NCBI RefSeq assembly: GCF_003076275.1
Contig: NZ_CP029064.1
Coordinates: 62,001 to 126,000, forward strand
Direction: 5' to 3'
Origin: Microbulbifer sp. A4B17
Lineage (GTDB): Bacteria > Pseudomonadota > Gammaproteobacteria > Pseudomonadales > Cellvibrionaceae
Length of the DNA: 64,000 bases
Part shown: positions 34,888 to 42,820 of the stretch, piece by piece
How positions within the stretch are numbered: position 1 is the stretch's first letter
How the letters are laid out: every line of letters starts with the position of its first letter
Made by a program: the position numbers and the translations under genes
The notes under the pieces: model-generated
Seen by the model: the letters and a program-made list of their open reading frames with translations, nothing else
Database searches by the model: none
What the model was told of the DNA's origin: nothing

Positions 34888-35616
34888 ATGTCAGAGTGGG
34901 TTTTAGTTACCGGTTCCAGTCGTGGTATTGGCCGGGCGATTGCACTGCAGTTAGCTGAAGATGGCTACGATATTGTTTTACATTGCCGCAGCCGCCGTGA
35001 TCAAGCAGAGGAAACTGCAGAAGAGATCGCTAAGTTAGGTCAAAAAAGCAGAATTTTGCAGTTTGATATTGCCGACCGGGAGCAGGCACGGGATGTCTTA
35101 TTGGAAGATGTCGAGAGTAATGGCTGTTACTACGGCATTGTGTGCAATGCTGGTGTTACTGCCGACAATGCTTTTCCTGCGATGCCTGCTGAAGATTGGG
35201 ATTTTGTTGTGCATACCAATCTGGATGGTTTCTACAATGTTTTACACCCCTTAACCATGCCAATGGTCAGGCGCCGAGCGCCCGGCCGTATTGTCGTGAT
35301 GACTTCTGTATCCGGCATTGCTGGAAATCGCGGCCAGGTAAATTACTCCGCATCCAAAGCGGGTTTGATCGGTGCGAGTAAGGCATTGGCGTTGGAGTTA
35401 GCCAAGCGAAAGATTACCGTGAATTGTGTTGCTCCGGGCCTCATTGACACTGATATGTTGGATGAAGACTTGCCCGTTGAAGAAATTTTAAAAATGGTGC
35501 CTGCCCGCAGAATGGGTAAACCAGAAGAAGTGGCGGCAACTGTAGCGTTCCTGATGCACGAACGTGCTGCTTACATCACCCGTCAAGTTATCTCAGTAAA
35601 TGGTGGTCTCTGCTAA
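34888..35616 (+). CDS. 3-oxoacyl-ACP reductase (FabG-like, ApeQ-type)
   Basis: 242 residues, short-chain dehydrogenase. NAD(P)-binding TGSSRGIGRA near residues 8-17, CNAGV at 86-90, and catalytic Ser140, Tyr153 and Lys157 (VNYSASK). It reduces the 3-ketoacyl-ACP formed by the ketosynthases. The absence of any enoyl reductase in the operon explains why the product keeps conjugated double bonds. Its last base overlaps the start of the final ketosynthase. Confidence 0.92.
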   Translation: MSEWVLVTGSSRGIGRAIALQLAEDGYDIVLHCRSRRDQAEETAEEIAKLGQKSRILQFDIADREQARDVLLEDVESNGCYYGIVCNAGVTADNAFPAMPAEDWDFVVHTNLDGFYNVLHPLTMPMVRRRAPGRIVVMTSVSGIAGNRGQVNYSASKAGLIGASKALALELAKRKITVNCVAPGLIDTDMLDEDLPVEEILKMVPARRMGKPEEVAATVAFLMHERAAYITRQVISVNGGLC

Positions 35617-36842
35617 TGAAGCGCGTGGTTGTTACAGGAATGGCCGGAATATCCCCTATCGGCCAGGGTTGGGGCTCGGTTAGTCAGGCTTTACAGAGCG
35701 GTCTGTCAGGCATTTCCTACATGGAAGACTGGGATAAGTATGAGGGGCTTGAAACCCGACTGGGCGCGCCGGTAAAGGACTTCGAAAAACCGGCTCACTA
35801 CAACCGCAAACGTGTGCGCAGCATGGGCCGCGTCTCATTAATGGCGGTTCGCGCCAGCGAGATTGCGCTTGAGGATGCGGGATTATTGGATGACCCCATT
35901 CTCAAAAGTGGTGCTGTTGGTGTCGCTTATGGATCATCTGCGGGAACTCCAGCTGCAATAGCCGACTTTGGCAATATGCTTCTAAATCACCGCACCGATG
36001 GCCTAAATGCGACCAGTTATATAAAAATGATGTCCCACACGGCGGCGGTCAATATTGGGGTATTTTTCGGATTGTGTGGACGGGTTTATACCACCAGCTC
36101 CGCTTGTACCTCTGGAAGCCAGGGGATTGGGTATGCCTATGAGGCGATTCGCAATGGTAGCCAAACCATTATGGTGGCCGGTGGTGCAGAGGAGTTGTGT
36201 GCAACCGAGGCCGCGGTCTTTGACACCTTATATGCGACTTCAACAAAGAACGACACCCCTGAATTGTCTCCACGTCCTTTCGACCGCAACCGGGATGGAT
36301 TGGTTATCGGCGAAGGCGCTGGCACGCTTATTTTGGAAGAGTATGAACACGCGATTGCCCGTGGAGCCAGGATTTATGCAGAGGTCGTAGGATTTGGAAC
36401 CAACTCTGATGGCAGCCACGTTACCCAACCTCAATCGGCAACTATGCAGGTGGCATTGCAGCAGGCAATAGCACAGGCTGGAGTAGAGACCAGTGAAATA
36501 GGTTATGTCAGTGCGCATGGCACAGCTACGGATCGAGGTGATATTGCGGAAAGCCACGCAACCCGTAATGCATTTGGGCGTGCAGTACCCATAAGCTCAC
36601 TTAAGAGCTATACCGGTCATACGCTGGGTGCCTGTGGCGCATTGGAGGCTTGGGCAAGCATTCAGATGATGCGTAACGGTTGGTTCCATCCCACGGTTAA
36701 TTTGGCAGAGGTTGATTCTGACTGTGCGGAATTAGACTATATCCAGGGCAGTGGAAAGCATATCGATACTGAGTATGTGATGAGTAATAATTTTGCCTTT
36801 GGCGGGATCAATACTTCTTTAATCTTTAAAAGACGAATTTAA
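35616..36842 (+). CDS. Beta-ketoacyl-ACP synthase, FabF-like (ApeR-type)
   Basis: 408 residues. Nucleophile Cys164 in SSACTSGSQGIG, with the two catalytic His in SAHGTATDRGD and YTGHTLGACG. It is the last gene of the aryl polyene operon and the second complete ketosynthase; in characterised systems one KS works with the chain-length partner and the other is used early or is auxiliary. It overlaps the ketoreductase by one base. No clear terminator follows before the PagL-like gene 36 bp downstream. Confidence 0.92.
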   Translation: MKRVVVTGMAGISPIGQGWGSVSQALQSGLSGISYMEDWDKYEGLETRLGAPVKDFEKPAHYNRKRVRSMGRVSLMAVRASEIALEDAGLLDDPILKSGAVGVAYGSSAGTPAAIADFGNMLLNHRTDGLNATSYIKMMSHTAAVNIGVFFGLCGRVYTTSSACTSGSQGIGYAYEAIRNGSQTIMVAGGAEELCATEAAVFDTLYATSTKNDTPELSPRPFDRNRDGLVIGEGAGTLILEEYEHAIARGARIYAEVVGFGTNSDGSHVTQPQSATMQVALQQAIAQAGVETSEIGYVSAHGTATDRGDIAESHATRNAFGRAVPISSLKSYTGHTLGACGALEAWASIQMMRNGWFHPTVNLAEVDSDCAELDYIQGSGKHIDTEYVMSNNFAFGGINTSLIFKRRI

Positions 36843-36878
36843 TTTTCCGATCAGAGAGCTTTAATCCAGGGATAGCAT

Positions 36879-37412
36879 ATGAAGTGGGCACTGGCTGTAG
36901 TTTCGACAATTCTTTTGGCTCAGCCAGTTACTGCTGATGAACTTCTAGTGAGTTTTGGCGGTGGCCCGCAGCCTGATTCAAGCCAGAACAATAAAACCTA
37001 CGGGATAGATTACTCCTTTAAAACATTTGAAAAGAGTTACCGTCAGCATATTGATATAGGTGTTAGCTATACTGAGCTAACTACTGATGCCGATGAAAAT
37101 AAACGCATAAGAGCGTTTTCCATCTATCCTCAATTAAATCTATATCCCAGGCAAAGAAGTTGGGGGCAACCTTATTTCTTTGTTAGAGCGTTGGGTCCCA
37201 GCTATATTTCCAGCAATCAATTGGGAAACCGTCGTCAGGATAATAATTTTTCTTTCCAGGCACAGGTTGGATATGCTGCGCGAATCAACTGGAGAGGGAA
37301 AGAAGATCTGGTGCTAATGGTTTCCTGGAAACACTTCTCCAACGCCAATCTGTTCAGTGACAATGATGGAATAGATGTTCCGTTTGTTATTAATTTGGGT
37401 ATAAAAATCTGA
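36879..37412 (+). CDS. PagL-like lipid A deacylase / acyloxyacyl hydrolase family outer membrane protein
   Basis: 177 residues with a signal peptide (ALAVVSTILLAQPVTA). A small beta-barrel pattern ends in aromatic/hydrophobic residues (VPFVINLGIKI). The motif SWKHFSNANL matches the His-x-Ser-Asn-Ala catalytic region of PagL. The acidic third catalytic residue is not obvious; NDGIDVP sits in its place. It would remove a lipid A acyl chain in the outer membrane. It is close behind the pigment operon on the same strand, so co-regulation is possible. Confidence 0.72.
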   Translation: MKWALAVVSTILLAQPVTADELLVSFGGGPQPDSSQNNKTYGIDYSFKTFEKSYRQHIDIGVSYTELTTDADENKRIRAFSIYPQLNLYPRQRSWGQPYFFVRALGPSYISSNQLGNRRQDNNFSFQAQVGYAARINWRGKEDLVLMVSWKHFSNANLFSDNDGIDVPFVINLGIKI

Positions 37413-37466
37413 CTTTCAGTTAAGATAACTCCCCAGTAGTCACAGCTACCGGGGATATAAAAACTA

Positions 37467-37865
37467 TCAAATGGAAAGTTCTTTTATAATCGCGTCATTC
37501 AAATTTCTAACCCAGTGATTGTAGTTTCTGTGAATGGTGTAATATCTTTCGCTATAGTCAAGCATATCGCTGTCTTTATAGGTGATACTATAACTATTAA
37601 GGTTATATATAATATCTGCTTCAGCATGATGCTTACGAACGTTAATAGTGGCTAATATTTTTCCAGGAGCAACTTGTTGGCAAGTCCAGTTTCTCGCGAT
37701 ACACCCTGCAATAATTGATGTTTTAATTGAATCTTGAGTTTGAGCAGACCCATCGAGACGATCGGGAATTAGTCTACTTTCAATATTCATGATTGGATTA
37801 CTTGTGCAGCCAGATATAATTAATGCAAAGGCCGCAATAGATATAGACCTAATAATATAATTCAT
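37467..37865 (-). CDS. Hypothetical lipoprotein
   Basis: 132 residues with a lipoprotein signal (SIAAFALIISGC, Cys20). The mature part carries two Cys (IAGC, WTCQQ) and reads as a small alpha/beta domain with a helix-rich end. No family recognised. Base composition is clearly more AT-rich than in the flanking operons. It shares orientation with the neighbouring secreted protein 23 bp upstream and may form a two-gene unit with it. Recent acquisition is possible. Confidence 0.6.
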   Translation of the reverse strand: MNYIIRSISIAAFALIISGCTSNPIMNIESRLIPDRLDGSAQTQDSIKTSIIAGCIARNWTCQQVAPGKILATINVRKHHAEADIIYNLNSYSITYKDSDMLDYSERYYTIHRNYNHWVRNLNDAIIKELSI

Positions 37866-37888
37866 GAAATTTCCTTATTGGGGTGAGG

Positions 37889-38380
37889 CTAAATTTTATG
37901 GTTTCTAGAGATCCACTTGGCTACGTCGTTGCCAAGGGTATTAACACAACGTTCAAGAACACTGCAGGAGCTTTTGAATTTATAAAATAAGCCTCCGTTT
38001 GAGTTTCTGGTGGTCTTGAAGTTATCTATCAATTCACCGTTTTTGTAAAGTTCAGCCCCAATTGAGACTGATTTTTGATGGCCACCTGAAAAATATCTTC
38101 CGCTATATGCATTGAGAATTGTCAATTTAAGACTGTATCCATCTGATTGAATATTCAGCTCTGGATCTAGTGAGCTGGCAAATCCATGCTTGCCAAGAAA
38201 TTTCTTGGTTGAGCTAGAAAATTGATAACCAAGGTTATTACACTCTTTAACTATATTGGATGCAATTAATTCTTCATCGTGATATTCGGCTTTTTTATTG
38301 ATGGAAATCAGGCCATCTCCATAAGCAGATAGCGAGAGACTGAAAATAGTACCAAACAATAAAATTCCTTTGATTTTCAT
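37889..38380 (-). CDS. Hypothetical secreted protein
   Basis: 163 residues from the ATG at 38380, chosen because AAGAGG lies a few bases upstream and because it gives a clean signal peptide (MKIKGILLFGTIFSLSLSAYG). The mature protein has paired Cys (SSCSVLERC) near the C-terminus. The pattern resembles small periplasmic proteins that pair with the adjacent lipoprotein. AT-rich like its neighbour. Function unknown. Confidence 0.6.
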   Translation of the reverse strand: MKIKGILLFGTIFSLSLSAYGDGLISINKKAEYHDEELIASNIVKECNNLGYQFSSSTKKFLGKHGFASSLDPELNIQSDGYSLKLTILNAYSGRYFSGGHQKSVSIGAELYKNGELIDNFKTTRNSNGGLFYKFKSSCSVLERCVNTLGNDVAKWISRNHKI

Positions 38381-38652
38381 ATAACCTCTTTTAAGTACGG
38401 AATAGATCACTTAAATAAAAATAGATAAAACAATAAGTTGAGGAGGTCGTCTTAGGTTGCGTAATTTACCAAAATAAATAGATGGGTAGTAGATCTTGGA
38501 TTGATGATAGCGGAGGATAAGAATTCATCATATGCAAAAATCAGGGTTAGTCCATACGGCTCATAGAGCGAATGGTGTAAATTTACTGATTACAAGTAAG
38601 CTAGCTAACTCCATGATCTAATTGCAAATTTTCTCAAAGAACTAATCTTTTT

Positions 38653-39534
38653 TTATCCTGCTGAGTCACATAATTCCATCCATCGCTTGATTCCCGCGCT
38701 TCTATATTTTTGCCGATGAAGCACAAAATAGAATTCTCGATGAAAGTCTCTATGTGGTACGGGTAGCTCAATGAGTGAGCCTCGCTTTAAGGCATCAGTT
38801 AATGAAACACGGGAAAGGCAACTAATTCCCAATCCTGCCTCCACGGCTCGCTTGATCGCTTCTGTATGTTGTAATTCCAGTAGGATATGTAGTTGCGGCA
38901 ATAGCCCTGCCATGGCTCTCTCAAAAGTCTGTCGCGTTCCTGAGCCTGACTCCCGGGTAATCCAGGTCGCACCGATCAGGTCTTTATCACCGAGGCGTTT
39001 GCGGTTTGCGAGGGGGTGGCTCGGTGCACAGAAAACAACCAGCTCATCATGGCGCCAGGGGATTATTTCCAGATCTGGGTGATTGATCTCCCCTTCAATC
39101 AGGCCCAAGTCCAACTCAAAATTGAGTACCCTCTCGGCAATCGCTGCGGTATTGGCAACTTCCAGCTGTACCTGTGTTCCGGGCTGCTCTTCCATATAGC
39201 GGGCCATCACGCTGGCAGTCAGGTAGTTGCCAATAGTTAGGGTGGCTCCGATCTTAAGGCTTCCCAGCTCCCGGTGAGTGGCCAGTGTCTGCTCAAGTTC
39301 CTGGGCTCGCTCCAGGAGTTCTTCCGCCCTTGGCCACAACTGCCGTCCCAGTTCATTGAGGCGCAGCCGTTTACCGGTGCGCTCGAACAGGCGCAACTCA
39401 AACTGCTGTTCAAACTCTTTCAGCGCTGTGGAGGCGGCGGACTGGGACATACTCAGGCTCTCCGCAGCGCGACTGACATTCTCGTGATGGGCACAGGCGA
39501 GGAACACCTCCAGCTGGCGCAGGGTATAGCGCAA
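38653..39534 (-). CDS. finR: LysR-family regulator, probable FinR
   Basis: 293 residues. N-terminal winged helix-turn-helix (LRQLEVFLACAHHENVSRAAESLSMSQSAASTALKEFEQQ) followed by a periplasmic-binding-like effector domain. Divergent from the ferredoxin-NADP+ reductase gene 125 bp away. In Pseudomonas the LysR protein FinR is divergent from fpr and activates it under oxidative stress; this arrangement is the main basis for the name. The short intergenic region should hold its operator; AT-rich symmetric sequence lies around 39570-39585. Confidence 0.75.
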   Translation of the reverse strand: MRYTLRQLEVFLACAHHENVSRAAESLSMSQSAASTALKEFEQQFELRLFERTGKRLRLNELGRQLWPRAEELLERAQELEQTLATHRELGSLKIGATLTIGNYLTASVMARYMEEQPGTQVQLEVANTAAIAERVLNFELDLGLIEGEINHPDLEIIPWRHDELVVFCAPSHPLANRKRLGDKDLIGATWITRESGSGTRQTFERAMAGLLPQLHILLELQHTEAIKRAVEAGLGISCLSRVSLTDALKRGSLIELPVPHRDFHREFYFVLHRQKYRSAGIKRWMELCDSAG

Positions 39535-39658
39535 AGGGAAATCTCCACTTGATCGTTAAAATAGATAAGGAATATCGAAATATCCCACTTTGCCAATAGA
39601 TCTTCTAGGGCTAAAATTCAACTATCAAGAGACTCGTGGAATAACCGGTTTTAAGTTT

Positions 39659-40435
39659 ATGTCCAAATTGAATATAGAGAAGGTGTTGGATGTCCACCAC
39701 TGGAACGACACACTGTTTAGCTTTAAGACCACCCGGGATTCGGGCTTTCGCTTTGAGAACGGACATTTTACGATGATCGGTCTGCAGCAGGACAATGGTC
39801 GTCCGCTGCTGCGTGCCTATTCCATTGCCAGTGCCAACTATGAAGATGAGTTGGAGTTCTTCAGTATCAAGGTACCCGATGGCCCCTTGACCTCCCGCTT
39901 GCAGAAGATCAAGCCGGGCGATGAGATTTACGTGAGCCAAAAGCCAACGGGTACCCTGGTGGCCGATCACCTGTTGCCAGGTAAGCGCCTCTGGTTGCTC
40001 TCTACAGGCACTGGCTTGGCACCTTTCATGAGCATCATCAAAGATCCCACGGTCTACGAGCGTTTTGACCAGGTAATTCTCACCCATGGTGTTCGCTACG
40101 TGTCTGAGCTGGCCTACCAGGAGCACATTGAGAATGAGCTTCCTGAGCACGAGTACTTTGGCGAGATGGTGCGCGAGCAGCTGCTTTACTACCCAACCGT
40201 GACCCGAGAGCCCTACCGCAATACCGGTCGCCTGACTGATCTCATGCTGTCCGGAAAGCTGTTTACTGACCTGGGTGTGCCCAAGCCGAGTGTTGAGGAA
40301 GATCGCTTTATGCTGTGCGGCAGCCCGGCAATGCTGAAGGATCTCACCAATATCCTCGATGACTGGGGATTCAAGGAGACCCGCGCAGGTGTGCCTCACG
40401 AGTATGTAATTGAACGCGCATTCGTGGAAAAATAA
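39659..40435 (+). CDS. fpr: Ferredoxin-NADP+ reductase
   Basis: 258 residues from MSKLNIEKVLDV (ATG 39659), the standard Fpr length. FAD-binding RAYSIAS, NADP-binding STGTGLAPFMSI and LCGSPAML, and the C-terminal FVEK characteristic of subclass I bacterial Fpr. It exchanges electrons between NADPH and ferredoxin or flavodoxin, supporting iron-sulfur repair and oxidative stress defence. The upstream extension to 39590 is rejected because it runs through the regulatory gap. An intrinsic terminator follows. Confidence 0.93.
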   Translation: MSKLNIEKVLDVHHWNDTLFSFKTTRDSGFRFENGHFTMIGLQQDNGRPLLRAYSIASANYEDELEFFSIKVPDGPLTSRLQKIKPGDEIYVSQKPTGTLVADHLLPGKRLWLLSTGTGLAPFMSIIKDPTVYERFDQVILTHGVRYVSELAYQEHIENELPEHEYFGEMVREQLLYYPTVTREPYRNTGRLTDLMLSGKLFTDLGVPKPSVEEDRFMLCGSPAMLKDLTNILDDWGFKETRAGVPHEYVIERAFVEK

Positions 40436-40456
40436 GTTGGTCAGCTCAGCGATAAT

Positions 40457-40483
40457 AAAAACCACCCTCGCGGTGGTTTTTTT
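40457..40483 (+). terminator. Intrinsic terminator after fpr
   Basis: AAAAACCACC-CTCGC-GGTGGTTTTTTT: a perfect GC core flanked by A and T tracts, 22 bp past the stop codon. The A/T symmetry would allow function on both strands. Confidence 0.92.
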
Positions 40484-40576
40484 ATGAGTGAAATACAGGT
40501 ACCCGAAACTATCCTGATCTTGTGAAACCCCTGCCTTCTATTCTGACTTGAGGGGGAGCTTGCTGGGAGTGGCTAG

Positions 40577-41140
40577 ATGAAGCTGTTTTCACTGGGTGTA
40601 TTACTGTTTTCCTTTCTCTGGTTGGGTGCCTGTACGCGGGTACCGGAGGGAGTTGAGCCTGTCCAGAACTTTCAGTTACAGCGATATTTAGGCCACTGGT
40701 ATGAAATTGCTCGACTGGATCACTCTTTCGAGCGCGGCCTGAGTCAAGTCAGTGCTGACTACAGCCTCAATCACGATGGCTCTGTCGCGGTGATCAATAC
40801 AGGCTATTCAAAAGCGCGCGATGCCTGGCAAAAGGCGGAGGGGAGGGCCGAGTTTGTCGGCCCGAAAAATGTGGGCCATTTGAAAGTCTCTTTTCTTGGC
40901 CCCTTCTACTCATCCTATATCGTGATTGCTTTATCGGATGACTACCAATACGCGATGGTATCTGGCTACGATAAATCCTATCTGTGGATATTGTCCCGCA
41001 CCCCAACCATACCCAAGGATGTGTTGGAGCAGTTTTTACAGAAGGCCAAAGCTTTGGGGTATCCCGTCGACCAGCTGATATTCCCCAAGCAAGAGGCTAA
41101 GCCGGGAAATAAACCCACGGCGCAGCCCTCAAATTCGTGA
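40577..41140 (+). CDS. blc: Outer membrane lipocalin Blc
   Basis: 187 residues. Lipoprotein signal with lipobox LGAC (Cys19), the lipocalin GxW motif LGHWYEIARLDHSFERGL, and later YAMVSGYDKSYLWILSRTP as in Blc. It binds fatty acids or lysophospholipids at the outer membrane. The C-terminus carries an unusual Pro/Lys-rich tail (KQEAKPGNKPTAQPSNS). Its last 12 bp overlap the end of the convergent membrane protein gene. Confidence 0.92.
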   Translation: MKLFSLGVLLFSFLWLGACTRVPEGVEPVQNFQLQRYLGHWYEIARLDHSFERGLSQVSADYSLNHDGSVAVINTGYSKARDAWQKAEGRAEFVGPKNVGHLKVSFLGPFYSSYIVIALSDDYQYAMVSGYDKSYLWILSRTPTIPKDVLEQFLQKAKALGYPVDQLIFPKQEAKPGNKPTAQPSNS

Positions 41141-42820
41141 TCTGTTCAAAAGCCGGCGTTCCCGCCACCAGCTTATACACACTAGTAACAGCAATATAAG
41201 GGCCGGCCACTGGCGCCCCAGCAATACTCTGCTTGCGTGGTTATTTGCTTCTGGCCCCAAACGTGCGGCAGCCATTAGTTGGGTCTCCCTGGCATTCAGG
41301 GACTGCTGCCATAGGGGCCAGTCCTCTTTGGCAAAGATATAGAAGTCTAGTACCGACTTCCCTCCCAATTCAGTCCAAAGCTGGTGCCAACCTGAATTTT
41401 GGGGCCAGAAGCTGTAGCACTGACCCTGGGAACTATTGCTTGCGGCGATTCCTCTGGTAGAGCGGGAGCTATTTTGAAATTCTGATAAGAATGGACTCTG
41501 ATCAGAAAAAAGTGGGCTGCATAGGGTAATGCGTTCCTGTGTACGCGGTAACTCATTGGAGAGCGTTACTGGCGGCTGACGTCCCAAATGCTTGAGTTGG
41601 TGATCAATAATCGACTTCCACAGGTTGGCAAATTCTGTAGCAAAGCCACTGGTTAGCCATCGGTGGCTGTCGCTAAATAGGATAAATCCCAGGTGTTGGT
41701 TCTCGGTTGAGCGTCCCCAGAAAAGTGGGGACTCTCCATTGCCCAGTAAAAAGTCGTAGGAGCCGGGCTGTGTGACTTTGAAGCCAAGATTACGCAGTGG
41801 GGGAATTTTCGCATTGTCCGCTTTTTGGTAGCCAAAGCCGGAGCGTAAATGGGTAGCTTGCCCCTTTTGCAGAGGCATGGAATGGCCAGCAGCGTATTGG
41901 AGAAACTCTTCAGAGCTATCGTCACTGACTAACCATAACAGTGACTTTGTAGTGGCCAGCTCGTTGAGCTGACGCTTTTGCAGAGCGGAAAGTTGTGGCC
42001 ACAAACTGCTGTCGAGTACCACTAAATCGAAGGGACTTTCATTCGTGAATAAATCCGCAGACTCGTTAAGTGGAAGGCCGTTGAGAGTTTCTTTTCTACT
42101 AATTTCAGGTGCCAACTGGGTCATCACTTGTGCTGTTACACCGGATTGGCGCAGCCAGCGAGAGAGGGCGGCCGTCTCAAAAGAGGGGCGTGCCAGCCAC
42201 AGTAATAACTTGGGCTGGAGCGGTTCTCGCACCAGAATAGGTAAGGGATCTGTATGGGTTTCCCCGGCTTTGCTGTCAATCCGCACCCGGTATAGCTGGG
42301 GGCCTGCGAGTTTTGGAGTGGCAGTGAGTTGTGTCTGAATTGCTTCTCCCACTTTCAGCTCAAGACTGTCTTCAATATGGCCGTAGGGATTGAGCAGACT
42401 AATTTTTACGTTTTCAGTCAGTGGCTGGTTGTTGTGAACCTTTAACTTTAAAGAATCACCCAAGGTAATTTTCCGCTGCCAGTCCAATTCCCAGCGGCCA
42501 TCAGATTCCTGGATCTTCGATAACTCCAGACGCACCGGTGCCAGGTCCCGAAGTTTGTCGCGGCCGAGTGGCTCCCCATTGAGAGAGATATTTTCCACAC
42601 CATTGAGATTTATTGGATGTGAGCTCGCCAGTTGTTTGCTATCGATAGAGATATTGCGCTCGGCGGGAATGATTGCCGGCGGCTGCCAGAGCATCCAGGC
42701 ACTCAACCAAATCGCCAGTTGCAGGCCATAGTCGAACGGCTTGGCACCTCGGCGGCGCAATAGTACGAGTGATGCTAAGCAGGCCAACAGGCACAGGCCG
42801 GGTATCAAGAAATCAATCAC
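41129..42820 (-). CDS. Large membrane protein ending the MoxR operon (periplasmic glutamine-amidotransferase-like domain)
   Basis: 563 residues from GTG 42820, preceded by GGGGAG at spacing 8 and overlapping the previous stop as GTGA. Two N-terminal transmembrane helices (LIPGLCLLACLASLVLL; LAIWLSAWMLW) and one at the C-terminus (WPALILLLLVCISWWRER) enclose a large periplasmic part. The middle (LLWLARPSFETAALSRWLRQSGVTAQ, then FDLVVLDSS) looks like the class I glutamine-amidotransferase-like domain found in membrane proteins next to MoxR and DUF58, without a recognisable catalytic Cys. It is probably a structural partner in the envelope complex made by this operon. Confidence 0.65.
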   Translation of the reverse strand: MIDFLIPGLCLLACLASLVLLRRRGAKPFDYGLQLAIWLSAWMLWQPPAIIPAERNISIDSKQLASSHPINLNGVENISLNGEPLGRDKLRDLAPVRLELSKIQESDGRWELDWQRKITLGDSLKLKVHNNQPLTENVKISLLNPYGHIEDSLELKVGEAIQTQLTATPKLAGPQLYRVRIDSKAGETHTDPLPILVREPLQPKLLLWLARPSFETAALSRWLRQSGVTAQVMTQLAPEISRKETLNGLPLNESADLFTNESPFDLVVLDSSLWPQLSALQKRQLNELATTKSLLWLVSDDSSEEFLQYAAGHSMPLQKGQATHLRSGFGYQKADNAKIPPLRNLGFKVTQPGSYDFLLGNGESPLFWGRSTENQHLGFILFSDSHRWLTSGFATEFANLWKSIIDHQLKHLGRQPPVTLSNELPRTQERITLCSPLFSDQSPFLSEFQNSSRSTRGIAASNSSQGQCYSFWPQNSGWHQLWTELGGKSVLDFYIFAKEDWPLWQQSLNARETQLMAAARLGPEANNHASRVLLGRQWPALILLLLVCISWWRERRLLNRSRI

